Notes under the pieces: generated by a model
What the model saw: only the letters and a program-made list of their open reading frames with translations
Told to the model about the DNA's origin: nothing
The model's database searches: none
NCBI GenBank assembly: GCA_928212115.1
Contig: CAKMRJ010004445.1
Span: forward strand, 74,002,066 to 74,066,065
Length of the DNA: 64,000 nt
DNA from: Lactuca virosa
Lineage: Eukaryota > Streptophyta > Magnoliopsida > Asterales > Asteraceae
Reading direction: 5' to 3'
Made by a program: the position numbers and the translations under genes
In this document: in pieces, positions 1 to 10,893 of the stretch
Layout: every line of letters starts with the position of its first letter
Position numbering within the stretch: position 1 is the first letter of the stretch

Positions 1-1213
1 ATTTATAATAAAATTGAAAATCTAGGTGAAAAGTGTAATTTTAAAAAATTGAATGAACTTTTAATTTGGTAAAAGAGTTAAAATGAATATAATTTCTTGT
101 TTTTTGAGAATTAATTGACTAAAAAAATAATAACTAAAATAATTATAAGACCTAAACATAAAGGCTTTTCAATAGATTCTAAAAAAAACTATAGGTTGTT
201 TTTTATTTTATAACGACTCTGAGATACTACTCTTAAACATAATGACTTTCTATGTCAAATGACCTGAACATAAGGACTTGAACGGTCATTTTATAGACCC
301 GGGGTACATTTTCGGCACTTTCTATGTCAAAGGCCCGTTGCTTTTCTTTCTTTTTTATTTTATTTTCTTTTTTATTTTTATGTATACCCTTCCAAATATA
401 TATTTTGTGGTTTAAGCATTAAAAAGAAATTAAAAAAAAAAACCAATGTAAAGGTTTTTCAGTAATAAATTGCAAAAACCGACGAGAAATAGTTTTCTAA
501 CTAAAGTGTTGTTTTTAAATCACTTTTTTTATGGTTAAATTATAGAATAAAAACTTCATATAGTGAAATCTAACAAATTCTAAACTATAATAGTTTTTAT
601 AAAAAATAAAGTGTTACGGAGTGAAATCAAAGTCTCAACCGATAAATCAGAAAAATATATTTTCAATTGATTAAAATGAAAAAGTTCCAAGGTAGAGTAC
701 TTTTTTGTTATTTATTTATTTACTAGCTGTAAGACCTATTTATTACATTGATTCATTTAAAAAAAAATTAAATATGAAATTCTAAATATTTCAGAAGTTT
801 GAATTTATAAGAAAAATTTTAAAAATATTGAATTATTAAAAATAAAGTGTTTTTTCTCTTTTAAATTCAAACAAATAATTTAGATAAATAAACAACGAAA
901 ACTAATGAGTTTTAATTTAGAAAATTTGAAATTAAAAAAAAAGTCAATTAATGAAATTGAAATACATTTATTATTATATTTATTGCAATTAATACATTTA
1001 ATTAAATATTATTTGAAGTTTAATAAAAATGAAACAACCACAAAATACCATGTGGAAAAAATTTAATTGAAAATAAACATAAAATGACATGTGACCAAAT
1101 CAATGAAAATGTGACACGTGGTAAAAAGATTTTCTTTTATTAGAGTAGATTTTTTAAACATTTTATGGAATTGGCCAAGAAAAAACCAAGATCTGTACAA
1201 ATTTTGTTTACAC
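1..1213. other. AT-rich non-coding flank
   Basis: No reading frame with recognisable protein similarity was found here. The stretch is very AT-rich with many poly-A and poly-T runs. A 15-base phrase (actttctatgtcaaa) occurs twice, near 243 and 318. It lies downstream (in minus-strand sense) of the alpha/beta-hydrolase exons, so it could be intron or sequence after a truncation point. I could not find the next expected exon in it. Confidence 0.5.
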
Positions 1214-1767
1214 CTTTGAGGGATGTACTTGAGACAAGACCAAACCAATTGTCCACCCATTGAGAATCCAACTAAATAGAATTTTGATCCAAGTCCAAGC
1301 TGATCAGCAAGCTCTTCTACATCAGAAGCAAAACTTTTTAGGGTTCGATTTGGGTTTGGATCACTCTCTCCATAACCAGGTCGATCAAATGAGACAATAT
1401 ACACCCTTAAACTTTCGATAAGATCCTGTAAAGATTAAAAAATAATCCTAATTAAGACAAGATAAATAACAAAATAACCACACAAAAAGAGAAGAATCCA
1501 CACCGGAGAGGTTGTAATGGCTAATGGATTATATTCTTTGCAACTGTTATAACCATGAATGAATATTATCTTATATTTCGCTGAATCTTTTGAAACGCCA
1601 TGTTCTTTATAGGATAAATGTCTTCCATCATGAAGCTTTATCCTGGGTGATGTGATTGGAGGACCATCTGGAGATCCACATATTTTCGGAGGTGGTGGAT
1701 GGAATGCTTTAGAAGCCGATGCCAAGAATCCCATAAAGAAGATGAGTTGCAATTTCTTGAAAAATCC
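1214..1767 (-). CDS. Alpha/beta-hydrolase family protein, partial (two exons visible)
   Basis: Two minus-strand exons join into one protein. The first runs 1767 or lower to 1504 and the second 1425-1214. The 78-base intron between them has GT at 1503-1502 and AG at 1427-1426 and is phase 0. Exon 1 has a hydrophobic N-terminus, a proline-rich PPPPKICGSP block, a DGRHLSYKEHG strand and the oxyanion-side HG in IIFIHGYNS. Exon 2 reads DLIESLRVYIVSFDRPGYGE and carries the nucleophile elbow GFSMGG, with serine as the expected catalytic nucleophile. This matches plant membrane-anchored alpha/beta hydrolases of unknown substrate. Exon 2 ends at a plausible donor (AG then GTGTAA). The family continues for about 200 more residues with the acid and histidine of the triad, and none of that is visible in the 1.2 kb to the window edge. 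An in-frame ATG lies at 1734. The AG at 1769-1768 may instead be an acceptor for an earlier exon. It is either a gene continuing past the window or a truncated copy. Confidence 0.65.
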
Positions 1768-2949
1768 CTACGCAATTTTTAAATCAAGAGGCTTTTATAA
1801 TTATTTAAATAATAGCATGAAGTTTAAGTTTGAAATATAAGTTCACTTTTTAAGCTGACTTTACATTGATCTTGAAGCTACTTAATATAATATTGAAGCT
1901 ACTTAATATAATCTTGGTACCGAAAAAGAATGCGTACAAACAGGGCGTAGCTATGCTTGTACTAGGTCCTAGGAACTATTTTTTTTAATACAACAAATAT
2001 ATATAGAAAAAATGTAGGATCTATTTTATTTTTGCTAAAAGACCTACCTATTTCAGTTTTATTTATATAAGGAACCACGCGGTTTTTGGTTCTAGATTCG
2101 CCACCGCGTACAGATCAAAATCTTTGCTTGTTAATTATAACTTGTAAAATTAATACTACATTGTTTCAAAATAAGAGATATATTTCAAGCATCTTCATCA
2201 AAAGTGCACTTGTCAATTTCTGTAAAGGTTATTCTTTTTAGCAACCCTTACTCACACCACATATATAAACAACACACATAATGGCTAAGATCCTAATGTC
2301 CACAAGGAACTTAATCCAAATTAGAGTAGAAACTCGCATCGAGTGTTTAGACTCTAACCCTCACAAATCTCTACAAAGATAACACCCTAAAACAAACCGT
2401 GGGGTTAATCCATCGTTTAGAAAAGTAGTGCTTCTCAGTTAATTTTTTGCGTGCTTCTATACATTTCATATCATGACACCATTTCTTATAAAAATAAGTC
2501 GAACCATTTAACCTTAACTTTGGGTGATATTATTTAATATGAAAATATATTTAATCTTCTAGGGTCAACAAGTTATTATATGCAAAATTGATAGGAGTAA
2601 ACAGTTTGGACCGGTGAAAAAAAGGAATTTTTAATAAAAAAACATTTAATTACCAGAGGATAGGCCTTGGTTGGACGTTTTCCAATATGCAAAAGATGCA
2701 ATTTTTGTTTAGGTGAACAGGATAGAGACAATGCGACTAATTTAATGAGCATTCTTAAATTTTTCTATGTTTGCGTCCGGGCTAAAAGTACCCTTTATCC
2801 AAATGCAAGTTGTTTGAAGTCTGTTAGGCCGGTCGGTACACCCTCTTTCGCACACGCGGTGGTTGATTTGGCGCCGCAGTGTGCGGTGCACACAAAAAGA
2901 TGAGCACTATTGACGACACATTATAGAGCGATTTCTTAGTATCATGTGT
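1768..2949. other. Intergenic, no gene recognised
   Basis: AT-rich spacer. A 19-base phrase (ttgaagctacttaatataa) is duplicated in tandem around 1873-1913. From about 2830 to 2950 the base composition rises and probably belongs to the start of the broken Harbinger ORF1 that follows, but too many frames are broken to assign it. Confidence 0.4.
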
Positions 2950-3618
2950 CGTGGGCCTTATCGTACAAAACACCAATGCAGTAGCAAGTTTTGAGAGATG
3001 AACAAATCGGTTACCAAATTCAACGAAATTTACAACAATTTGATTACTCAACGAAAAAGTGGGGAAAACGATCAACAAATTTTCAAGACGACGCTTAAAA
3101 TATATTTTGCTGATACTAAAAAGTGTTTTAAATTTATTAATGATTGAAAATTTTTATCCGCATCCCCGAGATGGGTAAAAGAGTACGGGGAAGAAGAAGG
3201 TGGTGACAAAAGACAAAAGTTTCGGAGACGAGATAAACTACTTTATTGAATGCACATTTTGGGGTTGATTTGAACGACGTGGATGAGCTCGAACTCTAAG
3301 AGATAGTTTGATGGGGCGAGATAGGGCGAAAAAGAACGAGTCTTCATCGAATACATCGGGTGTCGGAAGAGGAGCAGACATTCAAAATGTCGCTTCTAGT
3401 TTCAAAATTTATAATTTGAATTTCGAAACTTGTTTGAAATTTGAGAAAAAAAGTTGGAGGAGAAAAAAGCGTAAGAGGCGAAACAAAGAACTCATGATGA
3501 GAAACAAAGAATGCGTGATATGAAACTTTTAACAAAATCATTTGATCATCTCACCGACAATAAGCTCGATATGGTTTTGAGAGCTAGAGTGGAAATTATG
3601 AAAAAGTATTATATTTAG
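2950..3618 (+). pseudogene. Broken PIF/Harbinger ORF1-type SANT/Myb-like protein
   Basis: Fragments of one protein appear in changing frames. The first reads SKF-stop-EMNKSVTKFNEIYN then NLITQRKSGEND (about 2985-3085). A piece with PRWVKEYGEEEGGDKRQK follows (about 3165-3225). Next comes LMGRDRAKKNESSS (from 3308), then a lysine-rich coiled-coil-like stretch. The last is DHLTDNKLDMVLRARVEIMK, ending at the stop at 3616-3618. This order is that of the plant proteins often mis-annotated as 'glutathione S-transferase T3-like', which are the DNA-binding ORF1 of PIF/Harbinger transposons. Stops and frameshifts make it non-functional. A different, better preserved copy of the same family lies at 60888. 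The transposase ORF2 is not seen nearby. Confidence 0.7.
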
Positions 3619-5575
3619 TCGTATTTTGTAGTCGTTTTATTTTAATCGTCGTTTTATCTATATAGTTGTTTAATTTAAATTATCGTTTTAACATTGTAAT
3701 CGTTTTAATTTAAGTAATGCAGTATTTTCCTTTTATTAATTTTATAAAATTACATTTTTATAAAATTACATTCAATTAAAAAAAGAAAAATCAAAAAAAT
3801 AAAAGTGTGGTATGGCACCCACGAGTTCCGTGGGGTGATGAGAAAAATTATGTGATGATGACGTGACACTGCAATAGTGTGGTGAGTATGGTATGTCACC
3901 CTATGGCCTTAGTGAGATTGTTGTTTTTTGGAAAGGTGCCCTTGGAATTCTCAAATCATAAATTATCTCTATTTTTAAGGCACTTATTGCAACTATCAAT
4001 CATCTTGAGAGTATAAAATCCAATTTCTTTTGGGACGGTTGCCCGGAGATCAAAAAATCCCTTGGATTTCTCGGAAGAAGGTAATAGACTCTAAGGAAAT
4101 GGAGTGTTGTGTATCGGAAGTCTACGAGTATAGAAAACATTTGTTGATGCGGTTAAAATGATTAATTGGTACGGATATCGAACCACACCATCAAATATTG
4201 CGTCAAAAAACACCCTTATTTAATGGTGTGGTTATAAAACCTCACTAAAAATATCTAAAACCGCACCAACAAATAATCCGAGAAAAAAATACAAACCGCA
4301 CTAAAAACGATGAAAACCGCACCAAAAAGGGAACAACACCCAAAAAAACCTACATCGCACCAAAAAATAGATTTTGTACTAGTGTTCATATTGTTGCCCA
4401 ACACAATTTGAGTTATAAACTTTCGAACAATGGTGTTCGTTGTAGGTGCAATTGGTGGAATCACATGAGCCCTTCCATTTGGATAGTGGGGGGAGGGAAA
4501 ATCCATCCTCCTTGAAGGTATTATATACCCGACGCCATCTGGCCAAGAAGAAAAACCCATCGGAAACCACCATTAAACCACCATCATCCTCGCCACTTGT
4601 TTTCTTCCGAGAACCACAATCACTAAGCGCACCACTTTTTCCACAATTAACCATCGTCGAGCATCTCTACATCGACCACCTTCACAGCTGGGCTCACAAA
4701 ACAATAAACCACTACCAGTTGACGTCATCACCATCTGCCCTACCTTAGCCAGAACTCACCCGTTACCATCTCCTCTTCCTGAAAACAACTCCTACATCTT
4801 CACTTCAAGTAACCACCCACACACCACTATCTCTTACATATTTCCGATCCACCACCCTTATTCCACCTCAAACAACCTGACGTCACCCAACCCAGATTTG
4901 AAAGAAATAAAAGAGAGGAAAAAGAAATAAAAGGAGTGTGACGTGGTAGAATAAGAGAAGGAAGAGAGAGACATTGCAAGTTTCTACCGATGATCCAAAG
5001 CTCGACATGCAGATAGTCGGTGTTTACGGAGTTACGAAGTCGAGCTATATGTCGAATTCACTCCCCATAGCCTTGGTATTGGTTGTGTAAGTGGAGAAGT
5101 AAGAAAGCAACATTTTAATGAAAGATTTGGTTGTGAAAGATTGCCAATGAACATAGTTTAATTCCTTAAGGCAATGCACATTCTTTTATTTTATTACCAA
5201 CCGCATAAGTGTCAGATCATTTTCCCCTACTTTACTCTTTTGTTACCTCTCACCTAATATGCACTTGTATAATAAAAATGGAAAAAGCAAATAAATAGAT
5301 AATAGAGGGTTGGGTGTGTTGTATTTATACTATAGAGGGACAAATGTATTTTTATGGTAGGGCGATGTTCACCACATGCCCTACAGCCAGTCAACCACAC
5401 CCGCTTTATCTTGGTGGCCATCACATCCATACCTTTTAACCTAATAATGATTGTTTCACAAAGGGCATGACAACTAGTTTGTAATTGAAATCTGAACTGT
5501 TCTAATCTCATTAATCATGATTAGTAAACCACATAATCATCTCTTATTATCATAATTTATCATAATCATGATATG
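3619..5575. other. Non-coding spacer, possible Harbinger 3' end
   Basis: About 300 bases of T-rich sequence after the broken ORF1 look like its 3' untranslated and terminal region. The segment ending ...gtcaccctatggcc followed by tta near 3909 could be the terminal repeat plus a TTA target site, but I could not find a matching left end. From 4190 to 4380 the motif accgcacc recurs several times in A-rich sequence. The rest, including proline-rich frames around 4450-4750, shows nothing I recognise. Confidence 0.35.
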
Positions 5576-5882
5576 TTATAGAATGATATGGTGACTTTGG
5601 AAAGCTCGTAATGATAGAATCTTCAAACACGTGAAATTGAGTCTGACCAAGGTTGTAGACGACATACAAGCATTGGTTTTTACTGGTTAAAATTAAAACA
5701 CATGGATCAATGGGAACTATTAGGTGGTGCGATTGGGGCACGTCCCCCTTTGCTATTTTGTAATTTTGTAATTTTTTTTATTTCATCTTTTCACATGTCC
5801 TTTTTACCTGTTGGGCTCGTCTAGCTTCTTGCTAGGTGCGACCCCTTTATAAAATCGTTAGCCTTTCCAAAAAAAAAAAAAA
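5576..5882 (+). mobile_element. L1-type LINE, 5'-truncated 3' end with poly(A) tail
   Basis: A frame reading LWKARNDRIFKHVKLSLTKV, then VVDDIQALVF and (after a shift) YWLK, matches the C-terminal end of plant L1 reverse-transcriptase ORF2, where WKARND.IF and a following D-I-x-x-L-x-F-x-W pattern are typical. After the coding end comes a T-rich 3' untranslated segment with the phrases gttgggctcg and ttgctaggtgcgacccc, then cctttcc and 14 adenines (5869-5882). That order is the usual plant LINE terminus. The element is heavily 5'-truncated and has a frameshift, so it is dead. No clear target duplication was found. Confidence 0.7.
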
Positions 5883-6179
5883 TCTCATTTGCATTAATGT
5901 TACTTTTATGTAAAATTTGAATAAGTTTTTGAATAAATTATTACCATAGGAGATAGATGATAGTTCGTTTTTGAGAAGTCACTCCAACGGCAACCACTAG
6001 TGAACTTCAACATCTTAATGATCCTTTTATAGGTTTTGTCCTTTTTGGCATTTTCATTTCGTAGCATTTTATTTTACACCTTTATTATATTTAGATGTTA
6101 TATTTAATTATTTTTATTATGTAATCTATTTTATTCAACAAAAAAAATATATTTGAATTTACTTTATAGAAATTTACAT
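5883..6179. repeat. Spacer with first copy of a ~100-bp direct duplication
   Basis: Bases of about 6015-6130 (from gatcctttta to gttatattt) recur with mismatches at about 7272-7375 in the same orientation. Both copies contain cattttcattt and tatatttagatgttat. The two copies sit outside the two MITEs. No gene is seen. Confidence 0.55.
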
Positions 6180-6452
6180 GGGATATATATACACTAAAGT
6201 CCCAATATTTTCATCGATTTGACAAGAAAGTCCTAAACTTTATTTTTTTGACAGTAAAGTCCAAATTACCGCAGTTTTTGACACTTTTACCCTTTTTTTT
6301 CCGGTTAGCCGATAATTAGGACTTTTTTGTCAAAAAAATAAAGTTTAGGACTTTCTTGTAAAATCGTTAATTAGGACTTTACTGTCAAAAAAATAAAGTT
6401 TAGGACTTTCTTGTCAAATCGTTGAAAATATTGGGACTTTAGTGTATATATC
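6180..6452 (+). mobile_element. Foldback MITE, copy 1
   Basis: The first ~80 bases (starting gggatatata, then cactaaagtccc) are the reverse complement of the last ~80 (ending gggactttagtgtatatatc). The arms contain gacaagaaagtcctaaac and gacagtaaagtcc. The ~100-base middle contains the gacacttttaccc phrase. No coding capacity. The transcript would fold into a long hairpin. No target duplication is obvious, so the superfamily is not assigned. Confidence 0.75.
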
Positions 6453-6957
6453 ATTTTTTTGGTTAGAAATTTAATGGTATGATACTCTTTAAGCATAAGA
6501 GTTATTGAAACATTCTCTAGTCAGCTAGATCCTATTGAAATCCTTAACGTTTGCTTCTTGTTAAATCGTTTTTTAATCTCAACAAACCGACATTGAAAAA
6601 AATGGAGATAATCAAGAAAGAAAGAAATAAAGAACCAGGGTTATGTTGGCTTTTTGTAGTCCCAAAAATGGAGAAATAAGAAACCGAAAAAAAACGAAAT
6701 TGCCCTTCTTTCCCTTCTCCACATTCACACCTTTTTTACTAGGCATGTGTTGTTTGTGTTTGTATAATCTGTCCCCACTTTTTAGTTCATGAATTGGTGG
6801 CGAAGCAAGAAGAAAGTTTTACAAGTCTTTTCACCCTTTCTCGCTGTCTCTTTTGCATATGTTTCTCCTGATCGCGATTGTGTCAGGGTAAGATGATGAA
6901 GGTAAGAAAAACAGTGGTGCTGCAACAAAACTCACAATTAAAAGTTCTTGGGTTACG
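6453..6957. other. Spacer between the two foldback MITEs
   Basis: About 500 bases with no recognised gene. Runs such as gagaaataagaaaccgaaa are A-rich, and nothing protein-like spans it. Confidence 0.4.
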
Positions 6958-7218
6958 AAAATACACTAAAGTCCCAATATTTTCAACGATTTGACAAGAA
7001 TGTCCTAAACTTTATTTTTTTGACAGTAAAGTCCTAATTGACGATTTGACAGTAAAGTCCTAAACTTTATTTTTTTTACAAAAAAGTCCTAATTACCGGG
7101 AAAAAAGGGTAAAAGTGTCAAAAACTGTCGGTAATTTGGACTTTACTGTCAAAAAAATAAAGTTTAGGACTTTCTTGTCAAATCGATGAAAATATTGGGA
7201 CTTTACTGGATATATCCC
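6958..7218 (-). mobile_element. Foldback MITE, copy 2 (inverted relative to copy 1)
   Basis: The arms are the same as in copy 1 (atacactaaagtcccaat at the left, attgggactttactgg then atatatccc at the right). Its middle (gggtaaaagtgtcaaaaac) is the reverse complement of the middle of copy 1, so it lies in the opposite orientation. An extra partial repeat of the arm (gacagtaaagtcctaa twice) lies at 7021-7065. Confidence 0.75.
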
Positions 7219-7950
7219 AAATTTACATCATAGAAAAACAATTTCGAAATTTACAACCTTGAACTCCGAATTTTAATCCTTTTGTATATTTTTTCTTTTT
7301 GGAATTTTCATTTCATAACATTTTATATTGCACCTTAATTATATTTAGATGTTATCTTTTATTATTTAATCTAGACAAAATTGCAAAAATAGTCTCTCCA
7401 AATTGTCAAAAATTTACATTTTGGTTCAATTTTTTTTAGATTAGCACTACCGGTTAACACTATCGCCACCCACCCCACCGTTATTCTCGTCAAACCACCA
7501 CCAACATCTGGAACCATGGCGTAGATATGAATCTGTTCATGGCGATCTTCATCGCGATGTGGAGAGACAAAGAAACAACAATTTGGTAACCCTAGCATCG
7601 TCGCTACGACCGTCATGTTTTCGGGTGATGTAACCCTAGCATCGATGTCCTTTCAGGTGATGTAACTTCAAGACTTCGCGTTTTTAGGTTTACTGATTTG
7701 TTATTCATCGGGGGGGGGGGGGGGGGGGTTGTATCTCACAGATCAACATCATCGTTGGAGAATGAGCGAGACGAAATCCTCACTGACGAATGGGTGGCGC
7801 CGACGCTTGACGTATTTGTCCTTAGTTCGGTACGCTGTCATAGATCAACCTAGATCTTTACAAACTCTGTGTATTTGTAGAACGCCACAAGGAGTGTTCG
7901 AAATTTCCGGCGGTGTTCTAGATATCTATCGAAGGGTTTTCAAGATCTAA
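7219..7950. other. Spacer with second duplication copy and a 19-base G run
   Basis: The second copy of the ~100-bp duplication lies at about 7272-7375. A run of 19 G bases lies at 7710-7728, which is rare and prone to assembly error. The frame downstream of it (7729-7950) has no recognised similarity. Confidence 0.45.
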
Positions 7951-8153
7951 GGGGGTGTTTGGCTAAGCTTTTCAAAACAACTTATTAGGTTCCACACCAC
8001 TATAAGTTAAAAAAGTGTTTTGATGAAAGTAACTTATTTCGGTAGGGAACCTCTAATAAGTCATTTTTTCATAAGTTACCCTACACTTACTTATTAACTT
8101 ATAAGCTAATAAGTTAATAAGTTATAAGCTAATAAGCAATGCCAAACACCCCC
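7951..8153. mobile_element. Tourist-like (PIF/Harbinger) MITE
   Basis: Perfect 13-base terminal inverted repeats, GGGGGTGTTTGGC and its complement, bound a 203-bp AT-rich element with no coding capacity. It is flanked on both sides by TAA (7948-7950 and 8154-8156), the 3-bp target duplication of PIF/Harbinger elements. The interior is rich in ataagttaataag-like inverted phrases. Confidence 0.88.
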
Positions 8154-9052
8154 TAAGATTGGCTGAGGGGTCTGTAGGAGCATAGCAGCAGAAGGGAGAG
8201 AAAGAGAGAGGTCGCCATCATAGCAGGAGGAGATTTTGAAAAAAAATCAACCTTTTAGGTTTATAATAATATCTTTTTGATAAATAAATATTAAGAAAAT
8301 TTTGATGTAACAAAAATGATATGTGTTTAAAGACCATGGAGCATAATAAATATCTTTTGGTGTTTACGATTTTAAATTTTCTAATCTTGAACCTTAAAAT
8401 TCTTACTAGTATACACATGTGTTTGTAAATTCCACTTCCATGTCTAGCTTATTATACCTTGAATCCTAGCAGAATTAGTTTAAAGAAATGAGATGGCCAA
8501 TTCTGTAAAAGAGTCGAAGAAATTGATTTACAGACCTTTTGGAAGAACAGATGATGTACTGGGCAGATTCCTGGGCTGTGACCAAACTGATGCAATAAAT
8601 TTCTTCCTAGTGACACCAATGTCATGGTTGTTACTTCGATTTAAATGGGTAAAAGAAGGTCGATGCTCAACTTGGAGTCTTTTTGCGCTGGCCTTCACCG
8701 CTTTTGATGAATTAAATTATTTAAACGTGTATTACAAATATCATGCGACGAATTATTTTATTCAATTCCATCAATGTCCAAACACTTTATTTTCACTCAC
8801 ATTTAGGACCAATTTAAATTAGAAAAAAATATACTATATGACGACCATTTTTTGAGTCATATTGTTTGTTTACTCAATTTTTTTTTACGGAGTATGTCAT
8901 CTAACTTCTAATTTTTGTCCGAATAGTGTGACAAATAAACTAAAAACACTCACTAAAAACACTCGTCATTTTTGTCCCAATAGTGTGTAAAATGTATAAT
9001 GCTCGACGATGATAAGAAACCTTTTAGTAGTTAACTATAAAGAAGAATACTT
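8154..9052. other. Spacer, no gene recognised apart from one open frame
   Basis: AT-rich sequence. It contains the unassigned open frame at 8493-8822 and otherwise nothing protein-like. The phrase ctaaaaacactc is repeated near 8940-8970. Confidence 0.35.
8493..8822 (+). CDS. Unassigned open frame of 109 codons
   Basis: It starts with a true ATG and has no stop for 109 codons in AT-rich DNA. The first 75 residues have a balanced composition (KKLIYRPFGRTDDVLGRFLG, then RFKWVKEGRCSTWSLFALAF). The tail from residue 80 looks random. I do not recognise a family. It could be an exon of a captured or degenerated gene, or chance. No promoter or splice evidence was found. Confidence 0.2.
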   Translation: MANSVKESKKLIYRPFGRTDDVLGRFLGCDQTDAINFFLVTPMSWLLLRFKWVKEGRCSTWSLFALAFTAFDELNYLNVYYKYHATNYFIQFHQCPNTLFSLTFRTNLN

Positions 9053-9061
9053 TAAATTAAA
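9053..9061. repeat. Target-site duplication of the MULE, left
   Basis: TAAATTAAA here is identical to the nine bases at 11324-11332, immediately outside the terminal inverted repeats. Nine base pairs is the size expected for Mutator-like elements. Confidence 0.9.
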
Positions 9062-9231
9062 GGGAAAATAACATAAATACCCTACAAACTTTCTAGGGTT
9101 TACCCATTTAGTCCCTAAAGTTTTTGTCGGGCTTTATGGGTCCCTAAACTACGATATGATCTGCTCTTTTAGTCCTTTTAGTCCTTGTCAGTAACCTTTT
9201 AGATAAAAAAACTCACATTGTGTCCCTATAA

Positions 9232-10086
9232 GGCTAAGCGGAGTGGCTCGCCAAATACCATCGTCAAACTCACTAAGCAACTTGGAACACTGCCCCCTAG
9301 CGCTCGCTAGGGGGCTCGCTACTGGAGGCTCGTCACTGTGTTAGCGAGAAGAGAGAGAAGGTGAGAAATGAATGCGATTGGTCCGTATGTAGTTTGACCG
9401 GATTACTAATTTGCTTGACAAAATTCAATTTATGAATTCAATTTAACAAACTTTGGTCTACAATAAAAATGGCGATTTTGTTCGAAAGAGAAAGAAGATA
9501 AAGCGTTTGGGTTTTTTCAGAAGAGGAGAAGATAAAGTAGATGAAATATGATATATTTATTGAATGGTCCTTGTGGTTTTACTTTACCTAAAAACTTAGT
9601 CCCTTGAGTTTTAAGATTCTTTCTAATCTGAAAGTTATCACAATGATACAAATTCATTTATAATAATAATAATAATAACTAATTAAAAAAAATAAATAAT
9701 TAAATTTAAAAATTACATTGGTAAAACAAGTTAAATTAGTGATATATCAATATTTTGGAACATATATTTTTGTAACATATACTGTTGATTATCAAACATT
9801 CAAACTTATTTAACATTGGTAAAACATATACCGTTGATTATCAAATATTATATTAATTGTTTGTGGTTTAAAAAAAAATTTGTTTAATATTTATGCATAA
9901 AAAATGTTTCTATATTAAAATAAAGTAATTTAATTAAATTAGAAAAAAAAATAAAAAAAATGGAGTGCTAGTAGTGCTACCACTCCCTACCAAATGCTAA
10001 GATTAAGTGCTAAATGTTCAAAAATGAGGTGGCACTTCAAAATCTAATATGACAAGGTGTTAGGAGTGTTACCACTCCCCTTAGCC
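9232..10086. mobile_element. Non-autonomous PIF/Harbinger element nested in the MULE left TIR
   Basis: The ends are GGCTAAGCGGAGTGG and CCACTCCCCTTAGCC, inverted repeats of 15 bases with one mismatch. TAA flanks both sides (9229-9231 and 10087-10089). The intact right TIR of the MULE shows the empty site (ccctataaagcc in complement), which proves insertion. The 855-bp interior is AT-rich with short GC-rich stretches near the left end (cctagcgctcgctaggg, itself palindromic). No transposase frame was found. Confidence 0.85.
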
Positions 10087-10817
10087 TAAAGCCAAAAAAA
10101 TAAGTTTGGGGTCAATTCTAATTTTATAACTAAAAAAAGGTTCATCTGGCTCTATTTCATCTATTTCTATTTTCCAAAGACCAAAGTCCATACTTGTTAT
10201 CAAAATGAGTTAATTTATAAGCTAATTATTTGTTTATGTAAATTTACATGTTTTTAAATGAGTTTCAGTTAGTTTATGCAGTAAGTTGTATGTTTTTTAA
10301 TTGAGTTACAACTCACATACTTTTCGTAGCCAATATAACAAAATAATACCTAATGTAGTGACAATCTTCATTAAAAAAACCAACTTGTTTGTACATAAAT
10401 GTTTAGTCTTTGACTCAAATGTGATGTTTGAAAATTGTGCGTAAAGAATGTCAACAAGCAAAGTATCAAACTTCATCCATGGCGTTTGGCCTTTGACTTG
10501 GTCTTCTTCCCCACTACCTACTGAAAATTCAGCATGTATGTCCTACATAAATATCATCTGTATTTTTTCAAGGATTCCACCCACACCCACCACAAAATTC
10601 CAAAATTAAAGTAGGCGTATGGATATTTTACAAAATCCTTCATTGAAGACCATGGTCAAGGAAATCTTAAAATAGAAAAAGGTGAAAATCAAGCAGCTTT
10701 CACATGTTCCTATATTGAAATCCTCACCAATACTCCATTTCCTGGGTTTCACCTCTCTCATTCGTGAATTCTGATTTCTCCCCCACAGGAAATAAAGGAA
10801 AAACAGGGGGTTTAATC

Positions 10818-10893
10818 ATGGGGATTTGTTGTTCTTCACATGATAAAGTTCCTACCACTATTCTCGCTACCACTATTCTCGATCCCAGTTCAG
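10818..10893 (+). pseudogene. Captured first exon encoding an N-myristoylation-type N-terminus
   Basis: An ATG preceded by a plausible 5' leader opens a 25-codon exon starting MGICCSSHDKVP and ending DPSS before a GT donor at 10894-10895 (phase 1). MGxC at the very N-terminus followed by serines is the N-myristoylation plus palmitoylation pattern of membrane-anchored plant proteins. Receptor-like cytoplasmic kinases often have such a short first exon. No kinase exon follows before the right TIR, so it is a fragment. The identity of the donor gene is a guess from the N-terminus alone. Confidence 0.5.

Noticed and set aside
3890..3925. Right terminal repeat of a full Harbinger element around the broken ORF1
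   Set aside because: The end looks plausible (ggcc then tta) but no matching inverted copy was found upstream of 2950.
4190..4380. accgcacc-type repeats as a satellite
   Set aside because: Only a few irregular copies with no fixed period.
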